Positions 1-9,433 of a stretch of 64,000 bases of DNA are shown piece after piece (position 1 is the first letter of the stretch; each line of letters begins with the position of its first letter). The DNA lies in assembly GCF_001971785.1 (NCBI RefSeq), contig NZ_CP019389.1:1561001-1625000 (forward strand). The letters are read 5' to 3'. The notes under the pieces were generated by a model. It saw only the letters and a program-made list of their open reading frames with translations. It had not been told where the DNA came from and searched no databases. The position numbers were made by a program, and so were the translations under genes. The DNA is from Seonamhaeicola sp. S2-3. Lineage in GTDB: Bacteria > Bacteroidota > Bacteroidia > Flavobacteriales > Flavobacteriaceae.

Positions 1-313
1 TTACAATAAAATTTAAGTCTACTTCAACAATTTTATTATCCAAAGCTTCACAATCATTACGTTCAAAAACATAATTTATGGGTGCAATAATTACTTCATT
101 TGATTCTTCTAAATAATAAAAATCATAAAAAGCATAACATGTAGATGGTTTTAAATATGAAATTGTTAAATCATAAGCCTTTCCTGAAATAAATTCAGAT
201 GGAATTGTCACACTCTCAACTGGGGAGATTTCAAAAAAGAAGCCATTATCATTAGTTGTGCTACATGATTTTAAAAAAAACAAAGCTAATAAAAGTGGAA
301 TAATTCTTTTCAT
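1..313 (-). CDS. lipoprotein, 3' end outside the window
   Basis: The reading frame starts at ATG 313 and runs open to the window edge, giving at least 104 residues, so the C-terminus is missing. The start MKRIIPLLLALFFLKSC is a short lipoprotein signal with the acylated Cys at about residue 17, followed by a Ser/Thr/Asn linker. The rest is a beta-rich-looking sequence with two further Cys and many aromatic residues. I do not recognise the family. It lies downstream of the recA terminator on the same strand and is probably its own transcript. Export and lipidation are inferred from the signal only. Confidence 0.75.
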   Translation of the reverse strand, partial: MKRIIPLLLALFFLKSCSTTNDNGFFFEISPVESVTIPSEFISGKAYDLTISYLKPSTCYAFYDFYYLEESNEVIIAPINYVFERNDCEALDNKIVEVDLNFIV

Positions 314-390
314 AGCAAATGGTTTTAGGGTTAAATACATGTTTTAACCTATAGATGCTACTGAGGTAGAATGGTTGCGTACGAAAATAA

Positions 391-417
391 AAAAATCCCG
401 ATAATTTCGGGATTTTA
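391..417 (-). terminator. recA terminator
   Basis: A perfect 9-bp stem (aaatcccga / tcgggattt, 393-401 and 407-415) with a 5-nt loop lies 9 bases after the recA stop codon. A and T runs flank both sides, so it can work in either direction. Confidence 0.85.
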
Positions 418-425
418 TATGGTTT

Positions 426-1424
426 TTATGAAGTTACAATATCTCTAACTTTGGTTTCAAGTTCTTCCATAAGTTCAGGATTATCTTTTATTAGGTTTTT
501 AACGGCGTCTCTTCCTTGACCTAATTTAGTGTCTTGATAGCTAAACCATGAACCACTTTTTTTAATAATTTCATTATCTACAGCTATGTCTAAAATTTCA
601 CCTACTTTAGAGACACCTTCGCCATACATAATGTCAAACTCGGCCATTTTAAAAGGTGGTGCTACTTTATTTTTCACCACTTTTACTCTTGTTTTATTTC
701 CTGCAATACTACCATCAGTATTTTTTATTTGGGTAGAACGTCTAATGTCTAATCTTACCGATGCATAGAATTTTAAGGCGTTACCACCGGTTGTGGTTTC
801 TGGGTTACCAAACATAACACCAATTTTCTCACGTAATTGGTTAATAAAAATAACAGTACAATTAGTTTTACTAATAGATGCTGTTAATTTACGTAATGCT
901 TGAGACATTAAACGCGCATGAAGCCCCATTTTAGAGTCGCCCATTTCGCCTTCAATTTCACTTTTTGGTGTTAAAGCGGCAACCGAATCTACTACTACAA
1001 TATCAATAGCACCAGAACGAATTAAGTTATCTGCAATTTCTAAAGCTTGTTCGCCATTATCAGGTTGAGAGATAATAAGGTTATCAATATCAACACCTAG
1101 TTTTTCGGCATAAAATCTATCAAAAGCATGTTCTGCATCAATAAATGCGGCAATACCACCAGTTTTTTGAGCTTCAGCAATAGCGTGAAGTGTTAGTGTG
1201 GTTTTTCCCGATGATTCCGGACCATAAATTTCTATTACTCTACCGCGTGGATAACCACCAACACCTAAAGCAATGTCTAATCCTAAAGACCCTGATGAAA
1301 TAGCATCAACATCTTCTACTGCGGCATCACTCATTTTCATTACAGTGCCTTTACCGTAGGCTTTGTCTAATTTATCTAATGTAAGCTTTAATGCTTTTAA
1401 TTTTGCTTCTTTTTCGCTACTCAT
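426..1424 (-). CDS. recA: recombinase RecA
   Basis: RecA is the ATP-dependent strand-exchange protein of homologous recombination and the co-protease of LexA-type repressors where these exist. The N-terminal helix is followed by the Walker A motif GPESSGKT at residues 68-75. The MAW-type segment, the loop with [19 protein letters not shown] and the core are all intact. At 332 residues it is slightly shorter than Escherichia coli RecA and lacks that protein's long acidic tail, as is common in Bacteroidetes. It is monocistronic: divergent from the U32 gene and followed by a strong hairpin. Confidence 0.98.
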   Translation of the reverse strand: MSSEKEAKLKALKLTLDKLDKAYGKGTVMKMSDAAVEDVDAISSGSLGLDIALGVGGYPRGRVIEIYGPESSGKTTLTLHAIAEAQKTGGIAAFIDAEHAFDRFYAEKLGVDIDNLIISQPDNGEQALEIADNLIRSGAIDIVVVDSVAALTPKSEIEGEMGDSKMGLHARLMSQALRKLTASISKTNCTVIFINQLREKIGVMFGNPETTTGGNALKFYASVRLDIRRSTQIKNTDGSIAGNKTRVKVVKNKVAPPFKMAEFDIMYGEGVSKVGEILDIAVDNEIIKKSGSWFSYQDTKLGQGRDAVKNLIKDNPELMEELETKVRDIVTS

Positions 1425-1597
1425 TTATCTGTTTTTTTTCTGAAGTTTTATATGCTAAAATACTACTTCTTTTTTCACAATACAATTTTTATTACGCAAC
1501 CTTTTTGTATAATTTGCATCTAGTATTAAAGTGGGAAAAACTTTGCTATGAAATAAGCCTACTAAGTTATAACTAAAACTAACTCAATTCTGACTGG

Positions 1598-1640
1598 AAA
1601 GCACTTTATGCCTCTAAAGTGCTTTTTCCTTTTTATTTTA
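1598..1640 (+). terminator. orphan intrinsic terminator
   Basis: An 11-bp perfect stem (aaagcacttta / taaagtgcttt, 1598-1608 and 1615-1625) with a 6-nt loop is followed by a T-rich tract (tttttcctttttatttt). No plus-strand gene lies upstream, since recA is divergent. It may end a small RNA or block read-through into the U32 operon. Confidence 0.75.
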
Positions 1641-1698
1641 AAAAACACTAATTAAGCTTACCACAAAATCAATGCTATTAATATAGTATTAAAAGCCT

Positions 1699-1706
1699 TA
1701 CCTTTG
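1699..1706 (+). promoter_or_regulatory. -7 promoter element of the U32/ferredoxin operon
   Basis: TACCTTTG matches the Bacteroidetes -7 consensus TAnnTTTG, 49 bases before the ATG at 1756. No clear -33 TTG was found. Confidence 0.6.
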
Positions 1707-1755
1707 CAAAATCTAAAAAAAGTAAGTCAGGTATTTTTAGAGCAAATAAAAAATT

Positions 1756-3000
1756 ATGCAACAGATTGAATTAATGGCACCTGCCGGAAATTTTGAGTCG
1801 CTTCAAGCTGCGTTAGATAACGGAGCTAATTCAGTGTATTTTGGAGTAGAGCAACTTAATATGAGGGCAAGAGCATCGATAAATTTCACTTTGGATGATC
1901 TTGAGGAAATATCAAGAAGATGCAAAGAAAAAAATGTACGCACTTATCTTACCTTAAATACCATTATTTATGACCATGATTTATCAATTGTAAAAACATT
2001 GATAAAAAGAGCAAAAGAGGCAGATATTACTGCTGTTATTGCTATGGATCAAGCAGTAATTGGTATGGCTAGAGAACAAGGTATGGAGGTGCATATTTCT
2101 ACTCAAATAAATATAACAAACATTGAAACTGTTAGGTTTTATGCTATGTTTGCCGATACTATGGTGTTGAGTAGGGAGTTGAGTTTACGTCAAGTAAAAA
2201 AGATTACAGAGCAAATTGAAAAGGAAGAAATAAAAGGACCATCAGGCAGATTGGTAGAAATTGAAATTTTTGGTCATGGTGCACTTTGTATGGCTGTTTC
2301 TGGTAAGTGTTACATGAGTTTACATTCTTATAACTCTTCTGCAAACAGAGGTGCTTGTAAACAAAATTGCCGAAAAAAGTATACCGTAATAGACCAAGAA
2401 TCTGGTTTTGAAATGGAGCTAGATAATGAATATATCATGTCTCCTAAAGATTTATGTACTATAGATTTTCTAGACCAAGTTGTTGATGCAGGTATTAAAG
2501 TTTTGAAAATTGAAGGTAGAGGTAGAGCACCAGAATATGTAGCAAAAGTAATTAAATGCTACAGAGAAGCTATAGACAGTGTTGCAAACGGTACTTACAA
2601 TAAAGAAGAAGTTATTTCTTGGATGCAAACTTTAGAAACCGTTTATAATCGTGGTTTTTGGAGTGGGTATTACCTAGGGCAAAAACTAGGAGAATGGAGC
2701 AAAGGTTCTGGTTCTCATGCAACCCAAAAGAAAGTATACATTGGCAAGGGTATGCACTATTTTCCAAAGCCAGAAATTGGCGAGTTTAAAATAGAAGCTT
2801 ATGATCTTAAAATAGGAGATACTATTTTAATAACAGGCCCTACTACAGGAGTTAAAGAGTTAAATATTGAAGAAATGTTAGTTAATGATGAAAAATTAAC
2901 AACAGCATCAAAAGGAGACTCGGTTACTATTCCTTTAGGATTTAGAATAAGACCTTCAGATAAGCTTTATAAAATTGTAGAAAACAAAGTGGAGGCTTAA
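1756..3000 (+). CDS. U32 peptidase-like protein, TrhP type (tRNA hydroxylation)
   Basis: The start MQQIELMAPAGNFESL and the motif FGHGALC...SGKC...NRGAC...CRKKY are diagnostic of peptidase family U32. Cys 178, 185, 201 and 205 are the likely iron-sulfur ligands. Members of this branch (YegQ/TrhP) are known to be needed for 5-hydroxylation of U34 in tRNA, using prephenate; others (RlhA, UbiU) hydroxylate 23S rRNA or ubiquinone precursors. At 414 residues it fits TrhP better than the 650-residue RlhA. The stop codon overlaps the next start (TAATG), so it is translationally coupled to a ferredoxin, a plausible redox partner. The exact substrate is inferred. Confidence 0.85.
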   Translation: MQQIELMAPAGNFESLQAALDNGANSVYFGVEQLNMRARASINFTLDDLEEISRRCKEKNVRTYLTLNTIIYDHDLSIVKTLIKRAKEADITAVIAMDQAVIGMAREQGMEVHISTQINITNIETVRFYAMFADTMVLSRELSLRQVKKITEQIEKEEIKGPSGRLVEIEIFGHGALCMAVSGKCYMSLHSYNSSANRGACKQNCRKKYTVIDQESGFEMELDNEYIMSPKDLCTIDFLDQVVDAGIKVLKIEGRGRAPEYVAKVIKCYREAIDSVANGTYNKEEVISWMQTLETVYNRGFWSGYYLGQKLGEWSKGSGSHATQKKVYIGKGMHYFPKPEIGEFKIEAYDLKIGDTILITGPTTGVKELNIEEMLVNDEKLTTASKGDSVTIPLGFRIRPSDKLYKIVENKVEA

Positions 3001-3230
3001 TGGTAGTAGTTACTTTGCAGCGCGAAAAGTGTATTGGGTGTAATTATTGTGTAGAATTAGCACCCAACCAGTTCCAAATGTCTAAAAAAGATGGAAAAAG
3101 TGTGTTGCTACATTCAAAAGAAAAAAAAGGCTTTTACACTATAAAATCTCAAGATGAATTTATTTTTGAAGACTGTGATAAAGCTGCCAAAGCATGTCCT
3201 GTAAAGATTATTAGTGTTAAAAATGTTTAG
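3000..3230 (+). CDS. small [4Fe-4S] ferredoxin
   Basis: This 76-residue protein has CIGCNYC (Cys 11, 14, 17) and a distal ACP (Cys 66), the ligand pattern of a single-cluster 4Fe-4S ferredoxin of the bacterial mono-cluster type. An extra Cys sits at 59. The central insertion suits the type used for soluble electron transfer. Its ATG shares one base with the stop of the upstream U32 gene, so both proteins should be made together. It may feed electrons to the U32 iron-sulfur enzyme; that link is inferred from context only. Confidence 0.9.
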   Translation: MVVVTLQREKCIGCNYCVELAPNQFQMSKKDGKSVLLHSKEKKGFYTIKSQDEFIFEDCDKAAKACPVKIISVKNV

Positions 3231-3254
3231 TTTTTAATGTAATTATAATAATCT

Positions 3255-3262
3255 TATCTTTA
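3255..3262 (+). promoter_or_regulatory. -7 promoter-like element before the PSP1 gene
   Basis: TATCTTTA fits TAnnTTTR 70 bases before the start at 3332. A near-perfect inverted repeat (3289-3316, attcgtaataa / ttattaacgaat) lies between it and the gene, probably in the 5' leader. Confidence 0.4.
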
Positions 3263-3331
3263 CAAATCGAATTTAAATATGAACCGTCATTCGTAATAAT
3301 TTAATTATTAACGAATTCAATATAAAAAAAT

Positions 3332-4522
3332 ATGGCTTGTGCAAGCTGTTCAACAAAAGATGGCCAACCCAAAGGCTGTAAAAATAATGGTACTTGCGGA
3401 ACAGATAGTTGTAATAAACTAACTGTTTTTGACTGGTTATCAAATATGTCGCTTCCTAGCGGCGAGAAACCCTTTAATTGGGTAGAAGTTCGTTATAAAA
3501 ACGGACGGAAAGAATACTACCATAACCCAGAGAATATTTCACTTAGTATTGGTGATATTGTGGCTACCCAAGCAAAAGCAGGTCATGATATTGGTATGGT
3601 TACCCTTACAGGAGAATTAGTGCGCGTTCAAATGAAACGCAAAAATATCTCTGATAATGTTGAAGAAGGGCTTAAAATTTATAGAAAAGCATCACAAAAA
3701 GACATAGATATTTGGCAAAAAGCTCGTGATAGAGAAGAGGCTATGAAGGTAAAAGCCCGCCAATTTGCAATAGATTTAAAGTTGCAAATGAAAATATCTG
3801 ATATAGAGTTTCAAGGAGACGGTAGTAAAGCAACTTTTTACTACACAGCCGAAGAACGTGTAGATTTTAGAGAACTCATTAAAGTATTTGCACGTGAGTT
3901 TAGAACTCGTATAGAAATGAAACAAGTGGGTTTCCGTCAAGAAGCTTCAAGACTTGGCGGCATAGGCTCTTGCGGAAGAGAATTGTGTTGTTCAACATGG
4001 TTAACAGATTTTCGTTCTGTAAGTACATCGGCAGCGCGTTATCAACAACTATCATTAAATCCTCAAAAATTAGCAGGACAATGCGGTAAACTAAAATGCT
4101 GTTTAAATTATGAATTAGACACTTATTTAGATGCCTTAAAAGATTTTCCAAAATCAGACACCAAACTTCAAACAGAAAAAGGTGTTGCCGTTTGCCAAAA
4201 AACCGATATTTTTAAAAGACATATGTGGTTTGCCTACGACGGCGAATGGAATAATTGGTATAAATTAACCACAGAACAGGTTAATGAAATTATTGATTTG
4301 AACAATAAAAAACAAAAAATAGCAAGTCTTGAAGAATATGCTGCAGACCTTGCCGATGATACTAAAACAGAGTTTGAGAACGTTGTAGGTCAAGACAGTT
4401 TAACACGTTTTGATAATCCAAAACCTAAAAAAAGACGTAAAAACAATAGGAACAGAAAGAATAACCGAAACAGAAGTAAAAACAAAAGAAAACCTCAAAA
4501 CAGTAAAAATGCGGCAAAATAA
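3332..4522 (+). CDS. PSP1 domain protein, RicT/YaaT-like
   Basis: The core contains the PSP1/RicT signature GIGSCGRELCCSTWL and LAGQCGKLKCCLNYE. In Bacillus, RicT (YaaT) joins RicA and RicF in an iron-sulfur complex that affects mRNA maturation. The N-terminus adds a Cys-rich stretch (Cys 3, 6, 16, 22, 27) and the C-terminus a 30-residue Lys/Arg/Asn-rich tail, as is usual in flavobacterial versions and suggestive of nucleic-acid binding. At 396 residues it is longer than Bacillus RicT because of these ends. It overlaps gldH by 14 bases, so the two are co-transcribed. The molecular role here is inferred. Confidence 0.88.
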   Translation: MACASCSTKDGQPKGCKNNGTCGTDSCNKLTVFDWLSNMSLPSGEKPFNWVEVRYKNGRKEYYHNPENISLSIGDIVATQAKAGHDIGMVTLTGELVRVQMKRKNISDNVEEGLKIYRKASQKDIDIWQKARDREEAMKVKARQFAIDLKLQMKISDIEFQGDGSKATFYYTAEERVDFRELIKVFAREFRTRIEMKQVGFRQEASRLGGIGSCGRELCCSTWLTDFRSVSTSAARYQQLSLNPQKLAGQCGKLKCCLNYELDTYLDALKDFPKSDTKLQTEKGVAVCQKTDIFKRHMWFAYDGEWNNWYKLTTEQVNEIIDLNNKKQKIASLEEYAADLADDTKTEFENVVGQDSLTRFDNPKPKKRRKNNRNRKNNRNRSKNKRKPQNSKNAAK

Positions 4523-5030
4523 TCTTTCGACTGTGTTTAAGGCAGGTATTTGGCTATTTTTTTTAATTTTTTCTTTTGTATTGGTTTCATGTGATTCTAA
4601 TAGGGTATTTGATACGTATAAGTCAATTCCCAAAAAATGGCATAAAGATTCTATTGTTAGCTTTAAAATAAATCCACCAGACTCAACAAATGCCTACAAT
4701 TTATTTGTTAATTTAAGAAATACAAATGCTTACAAATACAATAACTTGTTTTTAATTGTTGAAATGGTTTTTCCGCATGGGAAAACAATAAAAGATACTT
4801 TAGAGTATAGAATGGCAGATCCTAGTGGCAAGCTACTAGGAACCGGATATACCGATGTTAAAGAAAATAAACTCTGGTATAAAGAACGTGTTGTTTTTAA
4901 CGAAACAGGAGAGTACACGGTAAACATTCAACATGCTATGAGAGAAAGTGGTAAGGTAAATGGAGTTGTTGAATTAGAAGGAATTACCGATGTGGGTTTT
5001 AGAATTGAAAAACCAGTAACCACCAAATAA
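4509..5030 (+). CDS. gldH: gliding motility lipoprotein GldH
   Basis: GldH is one of the Flavobacterium lipoproteins required for gliding, and is found mostly in gliding or type IX secretion lineages. The ATG at 4509 was chosen because it starts a clean lipoprotein signal (MRQNNLSTVFKAGIWLF... with LVSC, Cys 28); an upstream in-frame extension reads the Lys-rich end of the PSP1 gene. The mature part begins with DSNRVFDTYKSIP and has the family's beta-sandwich character, with conserved WYKERVVF and ELEGITDVGFRIE. Length is 173 residues. It follows the PSP1 gene with overlapping frames, as in other Flavobacteriaceae. Confidence 0.9.
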   Translation: MRQNNLSTVFKAGIWLFFLIFSFVLVSCDSNRVFDTYKSIPKKWHKDSIVSFKINPPDSTNAYNLFVNLRNTNAYKYNNLFLIVEMVFPHGKTIKDTLEYRMADPSGKLLGTGYTDVKENKLWYKERVVFNETGEYTVNIQHAMRESGKVNGVVELEGITDVGFRIEKPVTTK

Positions 5031-5050
5031 AAATAGAGAATCAATTGTCA

Positions 5051-5075
5051 CACTAAGCCTAGGCTAAGTGTTTTT
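5051..5075 (+). terminator. weak terminator or attenuator before the PBP gene
   Basis: A hairpin with one mismatch (cactaagc / gctaagtg around cTAg) is followed by five T's in the 61-base gap between gldH and the penicillin-binding protein gene. Strength is doubtful. Confidence 0.35.
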
Positions 5076-5091
5076 AATATTTTAAGAATAA

Positions 5092-7446
5092 ATGGCAAAA
5101 GCAAAAAAGAAAGAAACCACAGCCCCAGATTTTTCAAAATACGTTCGTTGGTTTTGGATGTTGTTTTCTGCGGGCATTTTATCTGTAGTACTTATTTTTT
5201 TATTAGCCTCATGGGGTGTTTTTGGTGATATGCCAGACCACACCGTATTAGAAAACCCAAGAACAAATTTAGCTACAGAAATTATTTCTTCTGATGGGGA
5301 AACCCTTGGGAAGTTCTATTTTAATGACAACAGAACTCCTGTTAGTTATGATGATTTACCTAAACATTTAGTAGATGCTTTAATAGCTACTGAAGACGCA
5401 CGTTTCCATAGCCATTCAGGTATAGATGCCAGAGGAACACTTCGTGCTGTTGTAAAAATGGGTCAAGGCGGAGGTGCTAGTACCATTTCACAACAATTGG
5501 CAAAACAATTATTTCATGGCGAAGGATCTAAAAATACAGTTGGAAGAATTCTTCAAAAGGTAAAAGAATGGATTATTGCTACCAGATTAGAGAAACAGTA
5601 CACCAAAGAAGAAATTATAGCACAGTATTTTAATATTTACGATTTTGGTAATAATGCCGATGGTATCCGTAGTGCAGCACGTATTTATTTTGGTAAAGAG
5701 CCTAAAGAATTATCTGTAAAAGAGTCGGCTATGTTGGTAGGAATGTTTAAAAACTCATCACTCTACAATCCAAGACCTCATAGAAATCCAGTAGGTGTTA
5801 AAAATAGGCGCAATGTAGTGTTGGCACAAATGTATAAGTATGATTATATCACAGAAGAAGTTAAAGATTCGCTTCAAAAAACACCATTAGATTTAAATTA
5901 TACACCAGAGTCTCACCGTGAAGGATTAGCCACGTATTTTAGAGGGTATTTAGATGGGTTTATGAAAGATTGGATTAAAAAAAATCCGAAACCAGACGGT
6001 TCAAAATGGAATTTATATAACGATGGATTAAAAATTTATACTACCATAGATTCTCGTATGCAAAAATATGCCGAAGATGCTGTACAACAACATATGCCAA
6101 GGCTACAAGCAGAATTTTTTCATCAAAATACACCAAAGCGAAATCCAACAGCACCGTTTTTAGATTTAACACATGGAGCCATAGACACTTTAATGCGTCG
6201 TTCTATGAAGCAATCAGAACGATGGAGGCATATGAAATACGATTTAAAAAAATCTGATAAAGAAATAGAAGCCTCTTTTCATAAACCAACCAAAATGACG
6301 GTTTTTGAATGGAAAGAAGGTAGAGCTAGCGAAGTAGATACGGTTATGAAACCGTGGGACTCTATGCGCTATTACAAATCTTTTTTACGTACAGGTATGA
6401 TGTCTATGGATCCACATACAGGTCATGTTAAAGCTTGGGTTGGTGGTATGAATTACAGGCATTTTCAGTATGATATGGTTATGCAAGGAAAACGTCAAAT
6501 AGGCTCTACCTTTAAGCCCTTTGTATATGCCACAGCTATAGATCAATTACATTATTCGCCGTGTCAAGAATTTCCAGACACGCCATTTTGCATTGAAGCA
6601 AACAAGTACGGAAACCCAGAAGAATGGTGTCCAAGAAACTCTGGTGGAGAAAATGATTACGGAGGAACAAGAACCTTAAAAAATGCATTAGCAAATTCTG
6701 TAAATACTATTACAGCTAGGTTAATTGATAAGGTTGGCCCGCAACCAGTAGTAGATTTGGTAAAAAAACTAGGTGTAGAGTCTGAAATTCTTCCTGTACC
6801 ATCAATTGCTTTAGGAACACCAGATTTAAGTGTTTATGAAATGGTTGGGGCTTATTCGGCCTTTGCAAATAAAGGAGTGTATACCAAACCTGTTATGGTA
6901 ACCAGAATTGAAGACAAAAATGGTACGGTATTATACCAATTTAAACCAGAAACACGCGATGTTTTGAGTGAAGAAACGGCTTATGTAGCTGTTAAGTTAA
7001 TGGAAGGTGTTACAGAACATGGTTCTGGTGCTAGATTAAGAACTAAGGGAGCAGATTCTTATAGAGCAGATTATAGAGAAGTGGTTACTGGATATCCCTA
7101 TGAATTTACCAACCCAATAGCAGGTAAAACTGGAACTACTCAAAATCAAAGTGATGGCTGGTTTATGGGTATGGTGCCTAATTTAGTTACTGGAGTTTGG
7201 GTTGGTGCAGAAGATAGGGCTGCTCATTTTGCAAGTATAACCTACGGGCAGGGAGCTGCTATGGCATTACCTATTTGGGCGCTATATATGAAAAGCTGTT
7301 ACGCTGATGAATCTCTTAACATTTCAAAAGAAGATTTTGAAGAACCTAAAGATTTATCAATAGTGGTTGATTGTTCTAAAATGTCAAAAGATAATCCTAT
7401 TGATGATAATTTAGATGATGATATACCAGAAGAATTAGAGTTTTAA
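5092..7446 (+). CDS. class A penicillin-binding protein 1A (transglycosylase/transpeptidase)
   Basis: This bifunctional enzyme polymerises and cross-links peptidoglycan outside the inner membrane. One transmembrane helix (about 20-43) follows a Lys-rich cytoplasmic tip. The GT51 domain has the catalytic Glu in TEDARFHSHSGID (Glu 101) and GGASTISQQLAKQLF. The transpeptidase domain has the SxxK motif in GSTFKPFVYA, the SVN motif and KTGTTQ. The 784-residue length is typical of PBP1A in Bacteroidetes, and the acidic C-terminus ends in DDNLDDDIPEELEF. It lies 61 bases after gldH. The next gene converges with only 3 bases between stops. Confidence 0.95.
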   Translation: MAKAKKKETTAPDFSKYVRWFWMLFSAGILSVVLIFLLASWGVFGDMPDHTVLENPRTNLATEIISSDGETLGKFYFNDNRTPVSYDDLPKHLVDALIATEDARFHSHSGIDARGTLRAVVKMGQGGGASTISQQLAKQLFHGEGSKNTVGRILQKVKEWIIATRLEKQYTKEEIIAQYFNIYDFGNNADGIRSAARIYFGKEPKELSVKESAMLVGMFKNSSLYNPRPHRNPVGVKNRRNVVLAQMYKYDYITEEVKDSLQKTPLDLNYTPESHREGLATYFRGYLDGFMKDWIKKNPKPDGSKWNLYNDGLKIYTTIDSRMQKYAEDAVQQHMPRLQAEFFHQNTPKRNPTAPFLDLTHGAIDTLMRRSMKQSERWRHMKYDLKKSDKEIEASFHKPTKMTVFEWKEGRASEVDTVMKPWDSMRYYKSFLRTGMMSMDPHTGHVKAWVGGMNYRHFQYDMVMQGKRQIGSTFKPFVYATAIDQLHYSPCQEFPDTPFCIEANKYGNPEEWCPRNSGGENDYGGTRTLKNALANSVNTITARLIDKVGPQPVVDLVKKLGVESEILPVPSIALGTPDLSVYEMVGAYSAFANKGVYTKPVMVTRIEDKNGTVLYQFKPETRDVLSEETAYVAVKLMEGVTEHGSGARLRTKGADSYRADYREVVTGYPYEFTNPIAGKTGTTQNQSDGWFMGMVPNLVTGVWVGAEDRAAHFASITYGQGAAMALPIWALYMKSCYADESLNISKEDFEEPKDLSIVVDCSKMSKDNPIDDNLDDDIPEELEF

Positions 7447-7449
7447 GTT

Positions 7450-9408
7450 CTAAATAGTTTTAGCAAATTCAATAAAAAACTTTACTGATTCTGGATTGCG
7501 CATAGCATCTATATTAATAGATTTTTCTATGGGCATTTTTAGTAATATCTTTTTTATAGGTGCTTCCATTTTTTTCCCGCTAATGGTATAAGGAATGTCT
7601 TTTACTTCAATAATTTCATCGGGGACATGGCGTGGAGAATAATCACTTTTTAGTTGGCTATTAATGGCTTGTTTAATGTCGTCTGTTAAATCAATGCCTT
7701 CTTTAAGTTTAACAAATAGTGGCATGTAATGTTTACCGCCTTCTAATTCAAGATTAATTATTAAGGCGTCTTCAACAGCTTTTATTTTATTTACAGCTCT
7801 GTAAATTTCACTAGTGCCAATTCTTATACCGTGCCTGTTTAAAGTAGCATCAGAGCGTCCGTAAATAACAAGTCCGCCCGTTTTAGAGTTAATTTTAATA
7901 AAATCGCCATGGCGCCATTTGCCTGGGTAATCTTCAAAATAACTCGATTTATATCTGGCATTATCCTTATCGTTCCAAAAGTAAATAGGCATTGAGGGCA
8001 TGGGTTTATCAATTACCATTTCGCCTAAATCATCTTCAATAGGGTTGCCTAAATCATCTAAAGCATATAAAGACACTCCTAAAGCACGACATTGAATTTC
8101 ACCAGAGTAAACAGCATTTAATGGTGTACCCCCAACAAAAGCGGTACAAACGTCTGTTCCTCCAGCCATAGAGCATAACCAGACATCTTGTTTTATGTTT
8201 TTATATACATAATCAAAGGCTTCGGTAGGTAAAGGTGCTCCAGTAGAACTTATAGACCTTATAGATGATAGATTGTGTTTGTTTTTAATGTTAAGCTGTT
8301 TTTTCATATTAGCTACCAAATAAGGAGCGCTAGTACCAAAATAATTAATGTTTAAATCATCTGAAAAACTCCAAAGCGCATCAAATTTAGGATATGTTGG
8401 ACTGCCATCATATAACACAATAGAAGCACCCATAAGTAGTGCCGATTGTAAAAAATTCCACATCATCCAGCCAGTGGTAGTAAACCAAAAGTAGCGTTCG
8501 CCTTCATGAACATCGTTATGAAATGCCATGTATTTATAGTGTTCTAATAAAATACCTCCGTGAGAGTGTACTATGGCTTTGGGTAAACCCGTAGTTCCAG
8601 ATGAATATAACACCCAAATAGGATGATTAAAATCTACTGCTTCAAATTGTAATTTACCAGTGTATGTACTGAAAATGGTGTTTATGTTTACACAATCATC
8701 ATCAAAACCATCAAGTGCATTGTTATTTAAATAAGGCAATATAATTACCTTTTTTAATGTTGGAAGCGAACTTATAATTTGTTTTACTGTACTGGTTTTA
8801 TCATAAGGTTTGCCATTATAATTATAACCATCTACCGCAATTAAAACTTTGGGTTTAATTTGTGCAAACCGGTTTACAACACTTTCTGTACCAAAATCTG
8901 GAGACGTACTAGACCAAATAGCCCCTAATGCGTTTACGGCTAAAAATACTATGGTAGCTTCAGGTACATTAGGCAGATAAGCCACTACACAATCGCCTTT
9001 TTTAACACCTATAGATTTTAAGTAGGTTATCATAGCAGCTACTTTTTGTTCAAGTGCTTCCCATGAAATTTGAATGTGTTTTCCTGTTTCGTTACTAAAA
9101 AATATGGCGGTTTCTTTAGGTTTAGATTGTCTAAAAATATGTTCGGCATAGTTTAAGGTAGCACCTTCAAACCACTTGCAGTTGGGCATGTTGTATGATG
9201 ATAATACCCTAGAATACTGACTATGAGATTTTATATTGAAGTATTTCCATATACTTTCCCAAAACATTTCGGTATTATCTGCAGACCATTTCCATAATTC
9301 TTGGTAGTCTATAAATTTTAAACCATAATGTTTTGCTAGCCAATTGCAATAGTTTTTTAAGTGGCTATTGTTTTTGAAATTATATGAAGCTTCCCAAAGT
9401 TTTTCCAT
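7450..9408 (-). CDS. acetoacetyl-CoA synthetase
   Basis: This AMP-forming ligase activates acetoacetate to acetoacetyl-CoA in ketone-body, leucine-degradation and polyhydroxybutyrate metabolism. The start MEKLWEASYNFKNNSHLKNY and the motif MPNCKWFEGATLNYAEH are those of the AacS family. The AMP-binding loop reads YSSGTTGLPKAIVHSHGG, and the C-terminal domain has GRSDATLNRHGIRIG and the catalytic-Lys segment SGKKMEAPIKKIL. At 652 residues it is full length. An acetyl-CoA synthetase is the alternative, but the N-terminal WFEGATLNYAEH and the C-terminus favour acetoacetate. A good -7 element lies just upstream. Confidence 0.92.
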   Translation of the reverse strand: MEKLWEASYNFKNNSHLKNYCNWLAKHYGLKFIDYQELWKWSADNTEMFWESIWKYFNIKSHSQYSRVLSSYNMPNCKWFEGATLNYAEHIFRQSKPKETAIFFSNETGKHIQISWEALEQKVAAMITYLKSIGVKKGDCVVAYLPNVPEATIVFLAVNALGAIWSSTSPDFGTESVVNRFAQIKPKVLIAVDGYNYNGKPYDKTSTVKQIISSLPTLKKVIILPYLNNNALDGFDDDCVNINTIFSTYTGKLQFEAVDFNHPIWVLYSSGTTGLPKAIVHSHGGILLEHYKYMAFHNDVHEGERYFWFTTTGWMMWNFLQSALLMGASIVLYDGSPTYPKFDALWSFSDDLNINYFGTSAPYLVANMKKQLNIKNKHNLSSIRSISSTGAPLPTEAFDYVYKNIKQDVWLCSMAGGTDVCTAFVGGTPLNAVYSGEIQCRALGVSLYALDDLGNPIEDDLGEMVIDKPMPSMPIYFWNDKDNARYKSSYFEDYPGKWRHGDFIKINSKTGGLVIYGRSDATLNRHGIRIGTSEIYRAVNKIKAVEDALIINLELEGGKHYMPLFVKLKEGIDLTDDIKQAINSQLKSDYSPRHVPDEIIEVKDIPYTISGKKMEAPIKKILLKMPIEKSINIDAMRNPESVKFFIEFAKTI

Positions 9409-9433
9409 TTAATAAAAAGTATGTTTCTATTCT

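Noticed and set aside
1391-1576. Plus-strand 61-codon frame in the recA upstream region
   Set aside because: It starts inside recA on the other strand and has low-complexity hydrophobic text; a small RNA ending at 1627 explains the terminator better.
4410-4508. Longer start for GldH
   Set aside because: The extra 33 residues are the Lys/Arg-rich end of the PSP1 gene in another frame and would bury the lipoprotein signal.
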